Made by a program: the position numbers and the translations under genes
DNA from: Flavobacteriales bacterium
GTDB lineage: Bacteria; Bacteroidota; Bacteroidia; Flavobacteriales_D; Crocinitomicaceae
Direction: 5' to 3'
Length of the DNA: 46,042 nt
Assembly: GCA_947453715.1 (NCBI GenBank)
Contig: CANGHX010000003.1
Location: forward strand, 1 to 46,042
The notes under the pieces: model-generated
Told to the model about the DNA's origin: nothing
Databases searched by the model: none
The model's input: only the letters and a program-made list of their open reading frames with translations
Shown here: in pieces, positions 15,989-23,881 of the stretch
Layout: each line of letters starts with the position of its first letter
Position numbering within the stretch: the first letter of the stretch is position 1

Positions 15989-16537
15989 ATGGAAAAGCAA
16001 GTCATTCTTAACACAAAACATTTTGAACTGACCCTCAATAGGCTTTGCTATCAACTCATTGAAACACATAACGATTTCTCGGAAACAGTACTTATAGGTC
16101 TTCAGCCTAGAGGTGTTAATGTTGTGGCTCGTTTAAAGTCTCAATTAGAAGCAATCCTCGGAAAAGAGGTCGTTTGTGGAAATTTAGATATCACTTTTTA
16201 TAGAGATGATTTCAGAAGAAGAGAACGTCCAATTATACCAAGTGTGACAAATATTGATTTCGTTATCGAAAATAAAAATGTTGTTTTGGTAGATGATGTT
16301 CTTTATACTGGAAGGACAATTCGTTCAGGATTAGATGCTTTATTGGCGTTTGGACGACCTAAAAAAGTGGAGTTGTTAACGTTGATTGATCGACGTTTCA
16401 GAAGAGATTTACCAATTCAAGCTGATTATGTAGGAAAAGCGGTTGATACGCTTATTTCTGAGCGTGTTTCAGTTGAATGGAAAGAAATAGAAGGAGAAGA
16501 CAAAATAGTTTTGTACACACCAGAAGCAAATGGATAA
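15989..16537 (+). CDS. pyrR: PyrR: bifunctional pyr regulator / uracil phosphoribosyltransferase
   Basis: 182 residues from ATG 15989. A longer frame from TTG 15944 runs through the promoter box and adds residues absent from the family, so it is rejected. The PRTase type-I fold shows the PRPP motif VVLVDDVLYTGRT (98-110), the GLQPRG loop (37-42) and the LDITFYRDDF segment typical of PyrR. The protein makes UMP from uracil and PRPP; in Firmicutes it also binds pyr mRNA. It overlaps pyrB by 8 bp, so it belongs to pyrimidine synthesis here. RNA-binding control is doubtful given the near-absent leader. Confidence 0.93.
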   Translation: MEKQVILNTKHFELTLNRLCYQLIETHNDFSETVLIGLQPRGVNVVARLKSQLEAILGKEVVCGNLDITFYRDDFRRRERPIIPSVTNIDFVIENKNVVLVDDVLYTGRTIRSGLDALLAFGRPKKVELLTLIDRRFRRDLPIQADYVGKAVDTLISERVSVEWKEIEGEDKIVLYTPEANG

Positions 16538-17462
16538 TTTAAGTGTAGATCATTTAACGGGTATATTAGACCTTACTCGTCAAGATATAGAGTTGATTTT
16601 TAAAACAGCTGACAGTTTTAAAGAAGTAATTAATCGTCCGATTAAAAAAGTACCTTCATTAAGAGATATTACAATTGCCAATTTATTTTTTGAGAATTCA
16701 ACAAGAACTCGTTTGTCTTTTGAAATGGCTGAAAAAAGATTGTCTGCTGATGTTGTTAATTTTAGTGCTGCTAGTAGTTCTGTTAAAAAAGGCGAAACTC
16801 TTATTGATACAGTAAATAATATTTTATCAATGAAAGTGGATATGGTGGTGATGCGTCATCCAAATCCTGGGGCAGCAAAATTTCTTTCTGAGAGAGTCGA
16901 CGCCAAAGTAGTGAATGCTGGAGATGGAACTCACGAACATCCTACTCAAGCACTATTAGATGCATTTACTATTCGTGAAAAATTAGGTTCGGTTGAAGGA
17001 AAAAAAGTAGTGATTGTTGGAGATATTCTTCATTCAAGAGTTGCTTTGTCAAATATTTATTGTTTGCAAAAATTAGGTGCTGAAGTTATGGTTTGCGGAC
17101 CAACGACTTTGATTCCAAAATATATTCATGAATTAGGAGTTAAAGTTGAACATAATTTAAGAACTGCTCTTGAATGGTGTGATGTTGCGAATATGTTGCG
17201 TATTCAATTAGAGCGTCAGGATATTAAATATTTCCCTTCGTTAAGAGAATATTCAATGCAATTTGGATTGACAAAAGAAATTTTAGATTCATTAGAAAAA
17301 GAAATTGTTGTTATGCATCCTGGACCAATAAATAGAGGTGTTGAAATAACGAGTGATGTAGCTGATTCTAAGCAATCTGTAATCCTACAGCAAGTTGAAA
17401 ATGGTGTAGCGGTTAGAATGGCTGTTATATATTTATTAGCTTCAAAAATTGAACGACAATAA
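16530..17462 (+). CDS. pyrB: Aspartate carbamoyltransferase catalytic chain
   Basis: 310 residues, the normal length. It condenses carbamoyl phosphate and aspartate in the first committed step of UMP synthesis. Motifs: the carbamoyl-phosphate site STRTR (57-61), the 80s loop SSSVKKGETL, HPTQALLDAF (137-146), RIQLERQ in the aspartate domain and MHPGPINRGVE near the C-terminus. No pyrI regulatory-chain gene follows. Translation is probably coupled to pyrR through the 8-bp overlap. Confidence 0.97.
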   Translation: MDNLSVDHLTGILDLTRQDIELIFKTADSFKEVINRPIKKVPSLRDITIANLFFENSTRTRLSFEMAEKRLSADVVNFSAASSSVKKGETLIDTVNNILSMKVDMVVMRHPNPGAAKFLSERVDAKVVNAGDGTHEHPTQALLDAFTIREKLGSVEGKKVVIVGDILHSRVALSNIYCLQKLGAEVMVCGPTTLIPKYIHELGVKVEHNLRTALEWCDVANMLRIQLERQDIKYFPSLREYSMQFGLTKEILDSLEKEIVVMHPGPINRGVEITSDVADSKQSVILQQVENGVAVRMAVIYLLASKIERQ

Positions 17463-17479
17463 TTTTTTTATTACATTTG
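17448..17479 (+). promoter_or_regulatory. Promoter for the STAS-rnz pair
   Basis: ATTG (17448-17451) and TACATTTG (17472-17479) are 20 bp apart; the first element lies in the end of pyrB. The -7 box overlaps a TTG at 17477, which argues that translation begins at the ATG at 17498 instead. Confidence 0.5.
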
Positions 17480-17497
17480 GAAAAACAACACTATTTA

Positions 17498-17833
17498 ATG
17501 AGCTTTCAAACGATACAAAATAAATTAAATGCAGTGATTAAATGCAACGTTGATAAATTAAACGCTGCAAATTCATTAGAGCTGAAAAGTGAATTAATTA
17601 TTTTGAATAAAAATGGTGTGAACAATATTATTTTAGATTTAACTAAAACGAAATATTGTGACTCTTCAGGTTTAAGTTCAATATTAATTGGGAATAGATT
17701 ATGTAAAGACACGAACGGTAAGTTTGTGTTGTGTGGTCTTCATCCAAGTGTTTTAAAAATGATTCAGATTTCACAATTAGATAAAGTTTTAATAATTGTT
17801 GATACTGAAGAAGCTGCCTTGAGTTTATTTTAA
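17498..17833 (+). CDS. STAS-domain anti-sigma factor antagonist-like protein
   Basis: 111 residues from ATG 17498. A single STAS domain of the SpoIIAA type fills the protein: NIILDLTKTKYCDSSGLSSIL, with the conserved Ser of DSSG (residues 55-58) that partner kinases phosphorylate, then KFVLCGLHPSVLKMI and a last helix. Such proteins act in partner switching with GHKL serine kinases and PP2C phosphatases. The SiaB-like kinase at 13275 is a possible partner. The rnz start codon follows its stop without a gap. Confidence 0.85.
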   Translation: MSFQTIQNKLNAVIKCNVDKLNAANSLELKSELIILNKNGVNNIILDLTKTKYCDSSGLSSILIGNRLCKDTNGKFVLCGLHPSVLKMIQISQLDKVLIIVDTEEAALSLF

Positions 17834-18751
17834 TTGGATTTTTCTGTAACAATATTAGGTTCTGGCGCAGCTTTACCAACTTTTTCACGTAATCCAACTT
17901 CACAATATATAATTTGTAATAATCGTCATATCTTGATTGATTGTGGTGAAGGGACTCAAATTCAAATGCGCAAATTTGGGGTGAAGTTTCAACGAATAAC
18001 TCATATTCTTATTTCTCATTTACACGGGGATCATTTTTTTGGTTTAGTAGGATTATTGTCTACAATGCATCTATTAGGAAGGGATCAGGGAATAAAAATT
18101 TATGGTCCAGAAGGATTAGAGCAAATCATAAGAAGTCAGTTGGAAATGGGTGGTGCAAGGTTAGATTTTAGTATTGAATTCAAAACACTTGATGGTAAAA
18201 CTGCAGGTCTTTTATTTGAAGATAAATTGATAGAGATTTATTCTTTTCCGTTAAAACATCGCATTCCTACGAATGGATTTTTAATCAAAGAAAAAGAAAA
18301 AGAGAGAATATTGTTAGGAGAACTTTTTAAACAGGATAAATTATCAATTGCGTTAATTCCATTCTTTAAGCGAGGAGAAGATGTTGTTGATGAATTAACG
18401 GGAAAAGTTTATTTACATAAAAAGTATACGCTTGAACCTAAAAAATCATTCACGTATGCTTATTGCTCGGATACAATGTATTACGAGAAAGTTATTCCTT
18501 ATATTGAGAATTCAACCGTGTTGTATCACGAAGCGACTTTTCTTGAAAAAGATCGTTCACGTGCAAAAGCGACTTATCATTCAACAGCAATTGATGCTGC
18601 AAAAATTGCAAAAAAAGCTAAGGTTGGTCGATTACTTTTAGGTCATTTGAGTGCTCGATTTGAAAATGGTTTAGAACATGAAAAAGAAGCAAAAACTATC
18701 TTTGAAGCTGTGGAAGTTGTGGAAGATGGAAATGTTTATGAAATAAAATAA
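17834..18751 (+). CDS. rnz: Ribonuclease Z
   Basis: 305 residues, a metallo-beta-lactamase-fold endonuclease that trims the 3' end of tRNA precursors. The zinc site SHLHGDHFFG has H62, H64, D66 and H67. Downstream are the FPLKHRIPT segment, YCSDT, the HEATF motif and LLLGHLSARF, as in RNase Z. The start is a TTG immediately after the STAS stop codon. No ATG lies near, and the family begins with this strand (FSVTILGSGAALPT). Neither tRNA gene in this window encodes CCA, which fits a need for RNase Z processing. Confidence 0.95.
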   Translation: MDFSVTILGSGAALPTFSRNPTSQYIICNNRHILIDCGEGTQIQMRKFGVKFQRITHILISHLHGDHFFGLVGLLSTMHLLGRDQGIKIYGPEGLEQIIRSQLEMGGARLDFSIEFKTLDGKTAGLLFEDKLIEIYSFPLKHRIPTNGFLIKEKEKERILLGELFKQDKLSIALIPFFKRGEDVVDELTGKVYLHKKYTLEPKKSFTYAYCSDTMYYEKVIPYIENSTVLYHEATFLEKDRSRAKATYHSTAIDAAKIAKKAKVGRLLLGHLSARFENGLEHEKEAKTIFEAVEVVEDGNVYEIK

Positions 18752-18791
18752 AACTTTACATTTGTTTAACATTCAGTGTGTTGTAATTTTT

Positions 18792-18799
18792 TATCTTTG
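18792..18799 (+). promoter_or_regulatory. -7 promoter element TATCTTTG, four bases before a start codon
   Basis: Exact TAnnTTTG match; the ATG at 18804 follows after four bases, implying a leaderless message. No -33 element at the ideal distance. Confidence 0.55.
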
Positions 18800-18803
18800 T
18801 TGA

Positions 18804-19193
18804 ATGATTAAGTTTTATTTATATTTTACTGTACTATTAACATTGTTTGTTTCTTGTACTAAAGAAAAGGTGACAAGTTTAGAGCCTATTCCTTATGGTT
18901 CAGATGTAATTATGAATAATCAAAATTGTATTGATACTAATAATCAAGTATCTTACTCATCTGATCTAGTTCCAATCTTATCGTCCAAATGTTATTCTTG
19001 TCATGATGCTACTAGTGGACAATATAATCTTTCAGATTATACTCATTTTGCTCTATTTGCTAATTCTGGACAGTTAGTTGGTTGCTTGACAAATGATCCA
19101 AATTATTCTTTGATGCCTATATCTGGAATGATGGATTCGTGTACTATAAAATTATTTAAAGTTTGGGTTCATCAAGGTGCGCTTAATAATTAA
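18804..19193 (+). CDS. Lipoprotein with a single CxxCH cytochrome c motif
   Basis: 129 residues. A lipoprotein signal ends LFVSC (Cys18). The segment SSDLVPILSSKCYSCHDATSG holds one haem-binding motif: C63, C66, H67. Candidate axial methionines lie in SLMPISGMMD. The pattern 'V-P-I-L-S-S-K-C-Y-S-C-H' resembles the small cytochrome-like domains common in Bacteroidota lipoproteins. The protein probably faces the periplasm and carries one haem, for an unknown electron-transfer role. It is convergent with the Mg2+ ATPase gene; the stops overlap by 4 bp and no terminator is visible. Confidence 0.75.
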   Translation: MIKFYLYFTVLLTLFVSCTKEKVTSLEPIPYGSDVIMNNQNCIDTNNQVSYSSDLVPILSSKCYSCHDATSGQYNLSDYTHFALFANSGQLVGCLTNDPNYSLMPISGMMDSCTIKLFKVWVHQGALNN

Positions 19194-21706
19194 TCTTTTT
19201 GATATTTTTTAAAGAACCATACTTTTAAGATATCGGCAGTAATAATATAAAAGAATACAATAAGCAACATAAAACCTAGGTTTTTAAGTGGTAAAGGAAT
19301 TAAACCAACTTCTTTTGCGATAGGAGTGTAAGGAATTCCGATGGTTAATATTAATCCTAATATGCTTAAAATGAATAAATATTTTCCTGGTTTGCTTTTG
19401 AAAAAATTCTTGTGTGTTCGGATAATAAATAAGATAAATAATTCTGTTAAAATTGACTCAACAAACCATCCTGTTTGAAAAGCTGTTTCTTTAACTTTTA
19501 AGATATAAAGAAGTACAAGGAAAGTGATTAGATCAAAAATAGAACTATGTATTCCAAAAATAATCATGTATTTCCGGATTACTTTAATGTTCCATTTCCC
19601 TGGTTTTTGAAGCTGTTCCTCATCGACATTATCTGAAGCGATTGTTAAATAAGGGAAATCTGTAATAAAGTTTGTTAGAAGTATTTGTTTCGGAAGCATT
19701 GGTAAAAATGGTAAAATCAAAGATGCCATTGCAACACTAAACATATTACCAAAGGTTGCTCCAGTATTGATGAAAATGTACTTTAATGTATTGGCGAATG
19801 TTTTTCTGCCTTCTTTTATTCCTTCTATCAAAACGGATAAATCTTTTTCCATCAAGACGAAGTCAGCAGCTTCTTTAGCAACATCTACTGCATTTTCAAC
19901 TGATATTCCAATATCAGCGGCGTTGATAGCTGAAACATCATTGATGCCGTCTCCCATGTAAGCAACAGTAAAACTATTTCTTAAGGCTAGTATGATACGT
20001 TCTTTTTGTTGAGGTTCAACTTCTGCAAAAATGTGTGTTTCTTTGACTTTTAAGTTTAATGCTTCTGGACTTATGTCAATCAATTCTTTGCCTGTTAATA
20101 TATTTGGGGATAGAATTCCAATTTTTTCTCCAATTGATTGAGCAACATTCTTATTGTCACCGGTGATTATTTTTAAATCGATTTGAAGCTCTTTTAATTT
20201 TTCAATTGTAGAAATAATGTCTTTTTTTACAGGATCTTGAAGTAAAATAAATCCTCCAAAAATCATTTCTTTTTCATCTTCAATTGTGATTGAATTTCCA
20301 TCAATATTTTTATAGCAAATAGCAATTACTCTAAAGCCTTTCAATCCATATTTTTCGTAAAGTTGATTGATTTTGTGAAGTTGGTTGGCGATTGGTTCAA
20401 TTTCGTTTAGTTCATTCTTTACTAAAGAACAAATTTCGATTATCTGATTAAAAGCACCTTTACAAATAAGAAGCTTTTGGTTGTCGTTATGAATAGCAAT
20501 AGATAATCTTTTACGAATGAAATCGTAAGGTATTTCTGCTATTTTATCTGGTATATTAGGAGTTTCTGTATAAATTTCCCTTAAAGCTAAATCTATAGGA
20601 TTTGAATATCCAGATTCTAAAATTGCATTGTAATAAGAAAGTCTTTTTATGTATTCATTTTCGTTTTCGAATGTATCAAAGATGTGTTCAACGATGATTT
20701 CACCATCGGTTATTGTGCCTGTTTTATCAGTGCAAAGTAAATCTACTTCGCCTAGGTTTTGAATAGAAGAAAGACGTTTTACAATTACTTTTTTAGATAA
20801 AAGTCGTTTAGCACCAGCACTCATTGCTATTGTGTTTATGGCGGGTAATAGTTCTGGTGCCATCCCGACTGCTAGTGCTAAAGCAAAAAGAGCTGATTCT
20901 ATTATGTTTTTGTGATTTAATAAGTTGACAATAAGAATAAATGAAGAAAGTATTAAGGTGATTTTCATTAAGAAAAAGCCAAATTCTTTAATTCCTATTT
21001 CAAAAGTTGTTTCAATTTCCTTTGTTGCACTTTCTGCAATACTGTCAAAAATTGTGTCTCCTCCAGTTTTAATAACGATTGCTTTTCCCGTTCCGCTAAT
21101 AATATTGGTGCCTTGCCAAACACAATTTATTCGTCTAGCTAGAGGTGTGTCGGCATCTAATATTCCAATTTGTTTTCTAACAGGGAAGGATTCTCCTGTC
21201 AAACTTGCTTCATTTACATGGAGTTCATTTGATTCTATTAAGAGGCAGTCGGAAGGGATAATGTCTCCAGCTTTTAAGATTACAATGTCGCCTGTAACGA
21301 TATTGGGAGCATTAATTTCGTTAACTTCATTATCTCTTATTATCAGATTTTTTAAAGAAATTAAGGATTGCAATTTTTCTACAACTTTTCCAGCATTTCT
21401 TTCTTGAACAAAACTCAATATACCAGTTGATAATACAATAAACATTATGATGAAAACATCTGAGTTGTCACCTAAAAATGCTGAAAGAATAACTGCGCCA
21501 ATTAATAGTAGCATTAATGGGCTTTTAAATTGACGGATAAATAAATTGAAATCTTTTTGAAATGAGCTTTTTTGTTTTTTGTTTTTTGAATTATTTTTTA
21601 GTTTTTCATTCGCTTCAGATTGAGAGATTCCGATAGCAGAACTGTTAAGTTGTTTAAACCAATATTCTATTTCGAATGACCAAAAAATATCAAAATCTTT
21701 ATTCAT
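19190..21706 (-). CDS. mgtA: MgtA-type magnesium-translocating P-type ATPase
   Basis: 838 residues from ATG 21706. A TTG 27 bp further upstream extends the frame but lies inside a -7 box, so it is rejected. P-type ATPase signatures: LTGES (about 169-173), the membrane motif MAPELLP (about 282-288), the phosphorylation site CTDKTGT with Asp at about 327, ITGDNK and MGDGINDVSA. The N-terminal WFKQLNSSAIGISQSEA and the last helices with NFITDFPYLTIASDNVD are characteristic of MgtA/MgtB. It imports Mg2+ through the inner membrane. No riboswitch or PhoP-like leader is recognisable; the leader is about 25 nt. Confidence 0.93.
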   Translation of the reverse strand: MNKDFDIFWSFEIEYWFKQLNSSAIGISQSEANEKLKNNSKNKKQKSSFQKDFNLFIRQFKSPLMLLLIGAVILSAFLGDNSDVFIIMFIVLSTGILSFVQERNAGKVVEKLQSLISLKNLIIRDNEVNEINAPNIVTGDIVILKAGDIIPSDCLLIESNELHVNEASLTGESFPVRKQIGILDADTPLARRINCVWQGTNIISGTGKAIVIKTGGDTIFDSIAESATKEIETTFEIGIKEFGFFLMKITLILSSFILIVNLLNHKNIIESALFALALAVGMAPELLPAINTIAMSAGAKRLLSKKVIVKRLSSIQNLGEVDLLCTDKTGTITDGEIIVEHIFDTFENENEYIKRLSYYNAILESGYSNPIDLALREIYTETPNIPDKIAEIPYDFIRKRLSIAIHNDNQKLLICKGAFNQIIEICSLVKNELNEIEPIANQLHKINQLYEKYGLKGFRVIAICYKNIDGNSITIEDEKEMIFGGFILLQDPVKKDIISTIEKLKELQIDLKIITGDNKNVAQSIGEKIGILSPNILTGKELIDISPEALNLKVKETHIFAEVEPQQKERIILALRNSFTVAYMGDGINDVSAINAADIGISVENAVDVAKEAADFVLMEKDLSVLIEGIKEGRKTFANTLKYIFINTGATFGNMFSVAMASLILPFLPMLPKQILLTNFITDFPYLTIASDNVDEEQLQKPGKWNIKVIRKYMIIFGIHSSIFDLITFLVLLYILKVKETAFQTGWFVESILTELFILFIIRTHKNFFKSKPGKYLFILSILGLILTIGIPYTPIAKEVGLIPLPLKNLGFMLLIVFFYIITADILKVWFFKKYQKD

Positions 21707-21730
21707 GTTTACAAGTAAATTCGACCTATT

Positions 21731-21738
21731 CAAATATA
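21731..21738 (-). promoter_or_regulatory. mgtA -7 promoter element TATATTTG
   Basis: On the minus strand TATATTTG matches TAnnTTTG and ends 24 bp before the mgtA ATG. The 280-bp gap between mgtA and parE holds this box, a plus-strand TATATTTG at 21821-21828 and the parE promoter; nothing else is recognisable. Confidence 0.5.
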
Positions 21739-21928
21739 AACATTAATAATCAACAGTAATCATTTTATTAAAGGTTAAAAAATAATCAATAAAAAGATTA
21801 GAAAATAATCATAAAAGTTTTATATTTGAATGTTAAATAAATTAATATTAGTTTTTTAAGTTTAAATGATGTGAGATAATTATCTGTTTTATATCCAACA
21901 TTTAATCGTTCAAAACTCTTGATAACTC

Positions 21929-21962
21929 TTTGTTATTAGTCAAGATAGGTGTAGTATTTTTG
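21929..21962 (+). promoter_or_regulatory. Probable parE promoter
   Basis: TTTG at 21929-21932 and TATTTTTG at 21955-21962, 22 bp apart. The ATG lies 24 bp after the box. Confidence 0.5.
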
Positions 21963-21986
21963 TTAGTGTTCCAAAAAGATAATTAA

Positions 21987-23879
21987 ATGGCGGAAAATCA
22001 GTATACGGAAGACAATATTAGGTCCTTAGATTGGAAAGAGCATATTCGTTTGCGTCCAGGGATGTATATTGGGAAGTTAGGTGATGGTGCTTCAGCGGAT
22101 GATGGTATTTATATCCTTGTGAAAGAGGTTGTTGATAATTGTATTGACGAATTTGTCATGGGGAATGGTAAGAAAGTCGATATAAAAGTAAAAGACGGTA
22201 TTGTTTCTGTTCGTGATTATGGACGTGGCATTCCATTAGGTAAAGTAATTGATTGTGTTTCTCAAATAAATACAGGTGGGAAATATGATTCTAAAGCCTT
22301 TAAAAAATCTGTAGGTTTAAATGGTGTCGGAACTAAAGCTGTAAATGCATTGGCTTCTAGTTTTCGAGTTTATTCTGTTAGAGAAGGTGAGAAAAAAGAA
22401 GCGAGTTTTGTTCGAGGTGAATTAGTAGAAGATAAGAAAATCGAAAAGACGGACGAACAGAATGGTACTTTTGTAGAGTTTATACCAGATGATCAGATTT
22501 TCAAAAAACACGCTTTTAAATCAACGTATTTAGATAAAATGATGTGGAATTACTGCTATCTGAATAGAGGATTAGCAATTTATTTCAACGGAACAAAATA
22601 TCAGTCAAAAGACGGATTAAAAGATTTGTTGGAGAACAATATGGATGGTGATCCATTGTATCCAATTATACACATTGAAGCGGATGATATTGAGGTAGCT
22701 TTCACGCACGGTAGAACGTATGGTGAAGATTATTATTCATTCGTAAATGGTCAGCATACGACACAAGGAGGTACGCACCAAAGCGCATTTAGAGAATCAG
22801 TTGCGAAAGTTATTCGTGATTTTTATAATAAGAATTATGAGGCTTCAGATATTCGTCAATCTATTGTAGCAGCAATTTCTGTAAAGGTAGTTGAGCCGGT
22901 TTTTGAATCTCAAACAAAAACAAAATTAGGTTCGCAAGAAATTGAACCGAATGGGAAATCAATGCGAGCGTTTGTAAATGATTTCTTGAAAGAAGCATTA
23001 GATAATTATTTACATAGAAATCCAGATGTTGCTGAATTAATTGAACGAAAAATTAAGCAATCTGAAAGAGAGCGTAAAGAACTTTCAGGAATTCGTAAAA
23101 TAGCAAGAGACAGAGCTAAAAAAGCAAATCTTCACAATAAAAAATTAAGAGATTGTCGTTTGCATTTAACAGATTTAAAAGAGGATAGAAGAGAAAATAC
23201 AACGTTATTTATTACTGAGGGAGATTCTGCTTCTGGATCTATTACTAAATCAAGAGATGTAAATACACAGGCGGTATTTTCATTACGTGGTAAGCCTTTG
23301 AATTGTTATGGAATGACAAAAAAGGTGGTTTATGAAAACGAGGAATTTAACTTAATTCAGGCCGCGTTAGATATAGAAGAAGATATGGATAATTTGCGTT
23401 ACAATAAAATTGTAATCGCAACCGATGCCGATGTCGATGGTATGCATATTCGTATGTTATTATTGACGTTTTTCTTGCAGTTTTTTCCTGATTTAATTAA
23501 AAGAAATCATGTTTATGTCTTGCAAACTCCATTGTTTAGGGTGAGAAATAAAAAGAAAACGATTTATTGTTATTCTGAACAAGAACGAAGAGATGCAATA
23601 GCTGAATTAGGGAAAAATCCAGAGATTACTCGATTCAAAGGTTTGGGAGAGATTTCACCAGATGAGTTTAAAAATTTCATTGGTCCAGATATTCGATTAG
23701 AACCAGTTTTACTTTCAAAAGATGCTTCGATTGATTCAATTTTGTCTTATTATATGGGTAAAAATACACCTGAAAGACAAAACTTTATCATCGACAACTT
23801 GAGAGTTGAAAAAGATATAGCATTAAATGATGAAGAATTGAATGATTTGGATTCAGGTAACATAGAAATTGCTTCATAA
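21987..23879 (+). CDS. parE: DNA topoisomerase IV subunit B
   Basis: 630 residues, the ATPase subunit of a type IIA topoisomerase. The opening [20 protein letters not shown] is typical of Bacteroidota ParE rather than GyrB. GHKL motifs: [12 protein letters not shown] (N-box), DYGRGIP and [13 protein letters not shown]. The transducer domain follows, with the QTKTKLGS lysine loop. TOPRIM motifs are TEGDSASGS and the acidic [10 protein letters not shown]. The length suits ParE without a GyrB-type insert. parC starts 2 bp after its stop, so the two subunits are co-translated. Confidence 0.95.
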   Translation: MAENQYTEDNIRSLDWKEHIRLRPGMYIGKLGDGASADDGIYILVKEVVDNCIDEFVMGNGKKVDIKVKDGIVSVRDYGRGIPLGKVIDCVSQINTGGKYDSKAFKKSVGLNGVGTKAVNALASSFRVYSVREGEKKEASFVRGELVEDKKIEKTDEQNGTFVEFIPDDQIFKKHAFKSTYLDKMMWNYCYLNRGLAIYFNGTKYQSKDGLKDLLENNMDGDPLYPIIHIEADDIEVAFTHGRTYGEDYYSFVNGQHTTQGGTHQSAFRESVAKVIRDFYNKNYEASDIRQSIVAAISVKVVEPVFESQTKTKLGSQEIEPNGKSMRAFVNDFLKEALDNYLHRNPDVAELIERKIKQSERERKELSGIRKIARDRAKKANLHNKKLRDCRLHLTDLKEDRRENTTLFITEGDSASGSITKSRDVNTQAVFSLRGKPLNCYGMTKKVVYENEEFNLIQAALDIEEDMDNLRYNKIVIATDADVDGMHIRMLLLTFFLQFFPDLIKRNHVYVLQTPLFRVRNKKKTIYCYSEQERRDAIAELGKNPEITRFKGLGEISPDEFKNFIGPDIRLEPVLLSKDASIDSILSYYMGKNTPERQNFIIDNLRVEKDIALNDEELNDLDSGNIEIAS

Positions 23880-23881
23880 AG

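Noticed and set aside
21707-21733. Longer mgtA start at TTG 21733
   Set aside because: The start codon is part of the minus-strand TATATTTG box.
21707-21986. A possible Mg2+ riboswitch before mgtA
   Set aside because: The predicted leader is only about 25 nt and has no stable hairpin.
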